In this document: piece by piece, positions 5,342 to 8,287 of the stretch
Layout: each line of letters opens with the position of its first letter
Numbering within the stretch: the stretch's first letter is position 1
Assembly: GCA_023423795.1 (NCBI GenBank)
Contig: JAFAEX010000018.1
Location: forward strand, 1-8,287
Source: Chloroflexota bacterium
GTDB lineage: Bacteria; Chloroflexota; Chloroflexia; Thermomicrobiales; UBA6265
DNA: 8,287 bases
Reading direction: 5' to 3'
The notes under the pieces: generated by a model
What the model saw: only the letters and a program-made list of their open reading frames with translations
Told to the model about the DNA's origin: nothing
Databases searched by the model: none
Position numbers and translations under genes: made by a program

Positions 5342-6037
5342 TCAGACGGCGACGTGCCGCTCGCCGCGCAGCGCGGCGTCGGCCGCGATGGCCACGCGGT
5401 AGAAGTAGGCGTCGATGTTGGGGATGAACGCCTCACGGCCGAACGAGGCCGCCACCGCGTTCGGGCCGTGCGGCCGTCGCAGGTCGCCGACCATGTAGGC
5501 GCGCCGATCGTCGCCGGCGAGGAACTCGAGCAGGTCCGGCAAGCGGAAGCGGACCAGCCCGGCCAGTTCCGCCGGGTTCGGCCGGTAGTCGGCGAGCGGC
5601 CGGTCGTCGCGCAGCAGCAGGATCTCCTGGAGTTCGCGGTCCACGATGCCCGCCTGCGCCTCGTTCGCGCAGACCCGCGTCCCGAGCCGCCGCAGCGCCG
5701 CCGGGTCCGGTTCGATCCCGATCTCTTCCCGCACCTCGCGCAGCGCCTCGGGCAACCCTTCGCCGAAGCCGAAATGGCCGCCGACGGTCGCGTCCAGTTT
5801 GCCGCCCCAGGTGTCCTTCGCCGTGGAGCGCTGCTGGAACAGGAGGAAGGCGCCGAACTTCCGGTCGAACCCGGCGACCCAGACGTGCAGCGAACGGTGC
5901 CAGTCGCCGTCGCGGTGGACGGCCCTGCGCGGTTTTGCCTGCCCGGTCGGCGTGCCGTCTGCGCGCACTACCTCGAAGAGTTCCGCCGGGTCCTGCGCGG
6001 GCGGACGATGCGTGATTGCTGGCTCGGCGTCAGGCAC
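5342..6037 (-). CDS. Nudix hydrolase, YfcD/IDI-like subgroup, 231 aa
   Basis: Hydrolyses a nucleoside-diphosphate-X type substrate, or acts like related isomerases; the substrate is unknown. The N-terminal part (ELFEVVRADGTPTGQAKPRRAVHRDGDWHRSLHVWV, 19-54) is characteristic of the YfcD and isopentenyl-diphosphate-isomerase-like Nudix group. The Nudix box runs from G87 to I108: GHFGFGEGLPEAL followed by REVREEIGI, with metal ligands E104 and E105. The spacing between E93 and R100 is six residues rather than the usual seven. About 110 residues follow the box, a C-terminal extension common in this subgroup. The start is GTG 6037, with GGAG five bases upstream. No ATG lies between it and the conserved N-terminal motif. 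First gene of the operon with the M20 peptidase and GNAT genes. Confidence 0.9.
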   Translation of the reverse strand: MPDAEPAITHRPPAQDPAELFEVVRADGTPTGQAKPRRAVHRDGDWHRSLHVWVAGFDRKFGAFLLFQQRSTAKDTWGGKLDATVGGHFGFGEGLPEALREVREEIGIEPDPAALRRLGTRVCANEAQAGIVDRELQEILLLRDDRPLADYRPNPAELAGLVRFRLPDLLEFLAGDDRRAYMVGDLRRPHGPNAVAASFGREAFIPNIDAYFYRVAIAADAALRGERHVAV

Positions 6038-6042
6038 GGCGG

Positions 6043-6046
6043 CTCC
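6043..6046 (-). promoter_or_regulatory. Ribosome binding site fixing the Nudix GTG start
   Basis: On the minus strand GGAG is separated from GTG 6037 by five bases. It supports GTG as the initiator codon. Confidence 0.6.
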
Positions 6047-6090
6047 GAAGCGACGATGACCGAAAACGGGCGCGATCCGCCGCGGGCGGC

Positions 6091-6096
6091 AGTATA
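6091..6096 (-). promoter_or_regulatory. Possible -10 element for the Nudix-peptidase-acetyltransferase operon
   Basis: The minus strand reads TATACT, one base from TATAAT, in an otherwise very GC-rich stretch. It would give a leader of about 45-50 bases before GTG 6037. No convincing -35 is seen 16-18 bases upstream. Confidence 0.35.
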
Positions 6097-6273
6097 TGGG
6101 CGCAGCGCGGCGGACGGGTGGCGCCGATCCCGGTCAGCGGGTCGCGCGATCCGCCGGGCGCACGCCGACACCGCGCTCCCGAAACCGTCAGCCGATCCGG
6201 AGGCCGGCCCCGTCGTGTCGCCCCATCCGCCGCCCTACCGTGGGCCCCACAGACGGGAACGACCCCACGCGAC

Positions 6274-6280
6274 GGAGGAG
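6274..6280 (+). promoter_or_regulatory. Ribosome binding site of the Cys-rich exported protein
   Basis: GGAGGAG ends six bases before ATG 6287. It identifies the true start inside a much longer open frame that runs back to 3545 antisense to three genes. I see no clear promoter between 6100 and 6270. Confidence 0.8.
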
Positions 6281-6286
6281 ACCACG

Positions 6287-6664
6287 ATGGACCATCGGCG
6301 ATTCGATGACCTGGCGAAGGGAATGGCGGACGGGCGGTCGCGCCGGGGCGTGATCCGCGCCGGGCTCGGCGGGCTGGCCGCCACGCTGGCGACCGCGCTT
6401 TCCCCGCACGACGACGCCCGCGCCGCGAAAAGGAACAAGAAGAAGAACAAGAACAAGCGGTGCAGGCCCAAGTCCGTCCTCGCTGCCTGCACGGCAACCG
6501 CCCAGTGCTGCCCGAAGGAAACCGGCCGGACCTGCGGCAGCACCACCTGCATCGGGTACCCGCTCCAGAGTTGCTGCAAACCGGCCGGCGGACGCTGCTC
6601 GGTGGACTGCGATTGCTGCGGCGCGACGTCGATCTGCGTCGGCGGCTTCTGCGCGACGCTGTAG
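6287..6664 (+). CDS. Tat-exported small protein with 14 cysteines and two cystine-knot-like units, 125 aa
   Basis: A probable secreted or cell-surface miniprotein of unknown function. Residues 1-46 form a twin-arginine leader: SRRGVIRAG at 18-26, a hydrophobic Gly/Ala/Leu segment to about 38, and a possible cleavage site after ARA (44-46). A very basic linker follows (KRNKKKNKNKR, 48-58). The rest has 14 cysteines, at 59, 68, 74, 75, 83, 88, 96, 97, 104, 108, 110, 111, 117 and 122. Two sets share the order C-C-CC-C-C: 59/68/74-75/83/88 and 97/104/110-111/117/122, the arrangement of inhibitor cystine knots. C96 and C108 are left over and could form a seventh disulfide. Tat export of a disulfide-rich protein would imply folding before export, or oxidation outside. 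The MDxxRFDxLxKxM start resembles a recurring family I associate with Thermomicrobia-like genomes. It is followed by a strong hairpin and looks monocistronic. Confidence 0.85.
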   Translation: MDHRRFDDLAKGMADGRSRRGVIRAGLGGLAATLATALSPHDDARAAKRNKKKNKNKRCRPKSVLAACTATAQCCPKETGRTCGSTTCIGYPLQSCCKPAGGRCSVDCDCCGATSICVGGFCATL

Positions 6665-6673
6665 CGTCCCGGA

Positions 6674-6702
6674 CGGCGGCTGCACGAACGTGGCAGCCGC
6701 CG
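6674..6702 (+). terminator. 10-bp-stem hairpin after the Cys-rich gene
   Basis: CGGCGGCTGC (6674-6683) pairs perfectly with GCAGCCGCCG (6693-6702) around a nine-base loop, starting ten bases after the stop codon. It is the best terminator candidate in the window, although no T-tract follows. Confidence 0.55.
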
Positions 6703-6717
6703 GCGCCGCCGCCGCGG

Positions 6718-6841
6718 TGGCGGTTGCCGAATTGAAGCGGGAACCGGCGATGCGCGCCCGGGACTGGACGTCCCGGGCTACGGGAACGGAGTCCCTTCGG
6801 GACTGACGGAAGGGGTGTCCGGCGTATTTCGGCAACCGCCA
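6718..6841. repeat. 124-bp element bounded by perfect 14-bp inverted repeats
   Basis: TGGCGGTTGCCGAA at 6718-6731 is the exact reverse complement of TTCGGCAACCGCCA at 6828-6841. Inside are two perfect hairpins: CCCGGGAC/GTCCCGGG (6757-6764, 6770-6777) and AGTCCC/GGGACT (6790-6795, 6799-6804). The end sequence is the same GGCAACCGCCA found at 3464 and 3561, which suggests a dispersed element. The layout resembles REP or MITE elements; it encodes nothing. Confidence 0.7.
6757..6777. repeat. Perfect 8-bp-stem hairpin
   Basis: CCCGGGAC and GTCCCGGG flank the five-base loop TGGAC. The hairpin lies inside the 14-bp inverted-repeat element. It may act as a bidirectional terminator between the convergent genes or as a structural part of the element. 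Confidence 0.7.
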
Positions 6842-6856
6842 TTATCCCGGGGCTAC

Positions 6857-6869
6857 GGGGGCGACCCCC
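6857..6869. terminator. GGGGG-CGA-CCCCC hairpin
   Basis: A 5-bp all-G/C stem with a three-base loop, enclosed by a weaker outer TCCCG/CGGGA pairing. It is about 115 bases past the stop of the minus-strand phosphotransferase gene. Terminator function is a guess; no T-tract is present on either strand. Confidence 0.3.
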
Positions 6870-6985
6870 CCAGGGTCGGGATCGAGCGGTGCTGGCATCG
6901 AACGGGCAGCGGCACCATCACCGGGCACACGCGGCAGGGGTATTGGGCGCAATCGCACCAACCCATGGCGGTTCGTTTGGGACGC

Positions 6986-8035
6986 CTACCCGGATGCGCC
7001 GTGCTCGTCGCAGGCCAGCGCGATGCGGGAGAGGCTGTTCCACCACTGCTCGACCGGCGCGCCGCGTTTCCATTGGGAGACGGGCGTCATCACCCGGCGC
7101 AGCACGGCGCGGCGGTAGTCGGCGAGGAAGGCCTCCCACGGGTAGTCTTCGACCCCGCCGTCCAGCAACCGCGCATGGTAGGCCGCCAGCAGCCCCGGTT
7201 CGAGCGCGCGCCGCAAGTCCGGGTCGAAGCGCAGGGCGATCTGCGCGGTGAGGTCGATCGCCGACGGCTCGATCGACCACGCCTCCCAGTCCAGCAGCAC
7301 GGCCGGGCCGCCCGCGAGCGGCGTCAGGCAGTTCCAGGCGTGGGCGTCCCCGTGGACGATCGTCACCGGCCGCTCGCCATCATCGAGGAGATCTTCCCAG
7401 GCGTCGGCGGCCGCGGTCAGCGCCCGGCGCATCCCCGGCGAGAGGTAGCGGCCGAGTTCGGCCAGCAGCGCGCGGGCGTCGTCGGCGGCGCGCAGGCGGC
7501 GGGCGAACCAGTCCGGCTCGCGCAGCGCCAGCGCCTCGTGCAGGTCGGGCGATTCCCACCACGCGGCGTGGAGGTCGGCGAGCGCCAGCACCGCCGCGTC
7601 GGCCTGCTCCGGCGTCGGCGGCAACCCGCGCGGCGGCCGGTCGTGGGTCGGTTCGAGGTCGGTCATCAGCAGGTGGTACGCCGCCGTTCGCGGGTTCCAC
7701 GCCGCCGCCCAGGCGAGGGGAGCCGGCGGATTGGGCATGGCCGGGGCCATCTCGGTGTAGAAGGTGAACTCCTTCAGCCGCCGCCGCCGGGCCGTGGGCG
7801 AGGTGTCCTCGGCCTTGCCGATCTTGAGGATGAACGACGACGGCAACCCCGCCGGGGCGTCCTCCCACGTCGGGACCAGCCGCAGCAGCAGCGACAGCGG
7901 CTTGCCGCGAAACCGCTCGACCGCCAGGTCGCGCACGCCGCCGGCCGGCAGGTGCCCGCCGTAACGCAGCACGCCGGCCAGCCAGCGGGCCGTCACCTGG
8001 CGCGGGTCGGTCAGCGGTGCGGTCGGATCGGTCAT
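6986..8035 (-). CDS. APH-fold phosphotransferase (aminoglycoside phosphotransferase/CHK kinase-like), 349 aa
   Basis: A kinase-like small-molecule phosphotransferase of the APH/choline-kinase-like superfamily; the substrate is unknown. The N-lobe has the ATP-binding lysine K71 in SSFILKIGK and a likely partner E89 in RRLKEFTFY. MTDLEPT (124-130) is the hinge-region strand. The catalytic loop IVHGDAHAWNCL (227-238) contains H228, D230 and N235. The metal-binding aspartate is D249 in AVLLDWEAWSIEP, and GPSAIDL-type sequence follows. These features and the spacing fit a full-length, probably active enzyme. The ATG at 8035 is chosen because the protein pattern begins there; the 63-residue upstream extension is Arg-rich, translates intergenic DNA and lacks support. 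The ribosome binding site is weak (GGGA seven bases upstream). It appears monocistronic and converges with the Cys-rich gene. Drug resistance should not be assumed. Confidence 0.88.
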   Translation of the reverse strand: MTDPTAPLTDPRQVTARWLAGVLRYGGHLPAGGVRDLAVERFRGKPLSLLLRLVPTWEDAPAGLPSSFILKIGKAEDTSPTARRRRLKEFTFYTEMAPAMPNPPAPLAWAAAWNPRTAAYHLLMTDLEPTHDRPPRGLPPTPEQADAAVLALADLHAAWWESPDLHEALALREPDWFARRLRAADDARALLAELGRYLSPGMRRALTAAADAWEDLLDDGERPVTIVHGDAHAWNCLTPLAGGPAVLLDWEAWSIEPSAIDLTAQIALRFDPDLRRALEPGLLAAYHARLLDGGVEDYPWEAFLADYRRAVLRRVMTPVSQWKRGAPVEQWWNSLSRIALACDEHGASG

Positions 8036-8100
8036 GGCGGCGTCCCGGGCATCGAACCAGCGGCGGGCGACGGTCGCGGATGCCCGCGGCGCCCGCGCCG

Positions 8101-8106
8101 ATGATA
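8101..8106 (-). promoter_or_regulatory. Possible -10 element for the phosphotransferase gene
   Basis: The minus strand reads TATCAT, one base from TATAAT, about 65 bases upstream of ATG 8035. No recognisable -35 is seen. The rest of 8036-8227 shows no gene or other clear signal. Confidence 0.25.
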
Positions 8107-8227
8107 GCGGGCGCATCGTCGCCGCCGCGCGGCGCGGCCACGAACGTGACCGGTCCGGCCGCCGTCCGTCGTCGGCCCTTCCGGCATCACGTGTCCGTCT
8201 CACGCTCCGCCGCCGTTCTTCCAACCC

Positions 8228-8252
8228 GTCATCCCGAGCCTGTCCGAGGGAT
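8228..8252 (+). repeat. Copy of the GTCATCCCGAGCC / GTCGAGGGAT dispersed repeat
   Basis: GTCATCCCGAGCCTGT, then CCGAGGGAT, matches the copy at 9-32 apart from one inserted C. The similarity extends upstream: both copies are preceded by CCAAC. It runs directly into a perfect 15-bp hairpin at the window edge. Confidence 0.85.
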
Positions 8253-8287
8253 CTCGTTATCTGCGCGAATCTGCGCAGATAACGAGA
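8252..8287. repeat. Perfect 15-bp inverted repeat at the window end
   Basis: TCTCGTTATCTGCGC (8252-8266) and its exact reverse complement (8273-8287) flank the six-base loop GAATCT. The stem reaches the last base of the window and may continue. It directly abuts the dispersed repeat at 8228-8252, as the core of a larger inverted-repeat element would. Confidence 0.85.

Larger units (their letters stand above)
6665..6985. other. 321-bp region between convergent genes, dense in hairpins
   Basis: No gene is seen. The stretch holds the hairpin at 6674-6702, a 14-bp inverted-repeat element (6718-6841) with two further hairpins inside, and a G/C hairpin at 6857-6869. It also holds a 9-bp inverted partial copy of the GGCAACCGCCAT repeat at 6965-6973. 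Several hairpins could terminate transcription arriving from either side. Confidence 0.65.

Noticed and set aside
5342..6037. Isopentenyl-diphosphate isomerase (idi).
   Set aside because: The Nudix protein has IDI-like N-terminal sequence, but I could not identify the diagnostic catalytic cysteine motif of true IDI. Only the subgroup-level call is justified.
3545..6664. A 1039-codon open frame on the plus strand.
   Set aside because: It runs antisense through the GNAT, M20 and Nudix genes, all of which have complete motifs on the minus strand. Only its last 125 codons (6287-6664), with their own ribosome binding site, are a real gene. Long antisense frames are expected in such GC-rich DNA.
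6790..6804. UUCG tetraloop hairpin in AGTCCCTTCGGGACT.
   Set aside because: The six-pair stem requires a three-base TTC loop. Folding it as a C(UUCG)G tetraloop shifts the register and breaks the stem.
6986..8035. Aminoglycoside resistance gene.
   Set aside because: The APH fold is shared by many kinases of small metabolites. The sequence does not show close identity to a resistance enzyme that I can recognise.
8036..8224. A 63-residue N-terminal extension of the phosphotransferase.
   Set aside because: It is Arg-rich, without a family match, and the TATCAT promoter candidate lies inside it. The ATG at 8035 gives a normal family length.

Overview
This window is very GC-rich bacterial DNA. 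It holds seven protein-coding genes and an unusually rich set of intergenic repeats and hairpins. No rRNA, tRNA, CRISPR array, transposase or phage gene is visible. The most informative lineage clue is a small exported protein that starts MDHRRFDDLAKGM, has a twin-arginine leader and ends in a cysteine-rich tail. Together with the base composition and the many copies of a GTCATCCCGAGCC / GTCGAGGGAT repeat, this suggests a Thermomicrobia-like Chloroflexota. That assignment is inference from pattern familiarity, not a search result.

Layout. Positions 1-183 hold a perfect 16-bp hairpin and a 23-bp tandem duplication, downstream of a small acidic protein of unknown function (184-744, minus). Positions 745-1057 hold an inverted-repeat element with an 8-bp x5 tandem repeat in its core. 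A SAM-dependent methyltransferase (1058-1834, minus) and a LysR-type regulator (1978-2892, plus) diverge from a 143-bp promoter region that is AT-rich for this genome and contains palindromes. Positions 2893-3598, between convergent genes, carry no convincing gene. They do carry two oppositely oriented arrays of four 11-bp TTTATTCGG-type repeats.

Positions 3599-6037 form a three-gene minus-strand operon: Nudix hydrolase, then M20 metallopeptidase, then GNAT acetyltransferase, with 30-33 bp gaps. Diverging from it is the Tat-leader, 14-cysteine small protein (6287-6664, plus), whose cysteine spacing fits two tandem inhibitor-cystine-knot-like units. Positions 6665-6985 separate convergent genes and hold several strong hairpins and a 14-bp inverted-repeat element. 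An APH-fold phosphotransferase (6986-8035, minus) follows. The window ends in another copy of the GTCATCCCGAGCC repeat joined to a perfect 15-bp hairpin.

The genes look like ordinary accessory metabolism and regulation rather than one coordinated system. The only functional couplings the sequence supports are the LysR/methyltransferase divergent pair and the Nudix-peptidase-acetyltransferase operon. The novelty lies in the cystine-knot-like secreted protein and in the palindromic intergenic elements.
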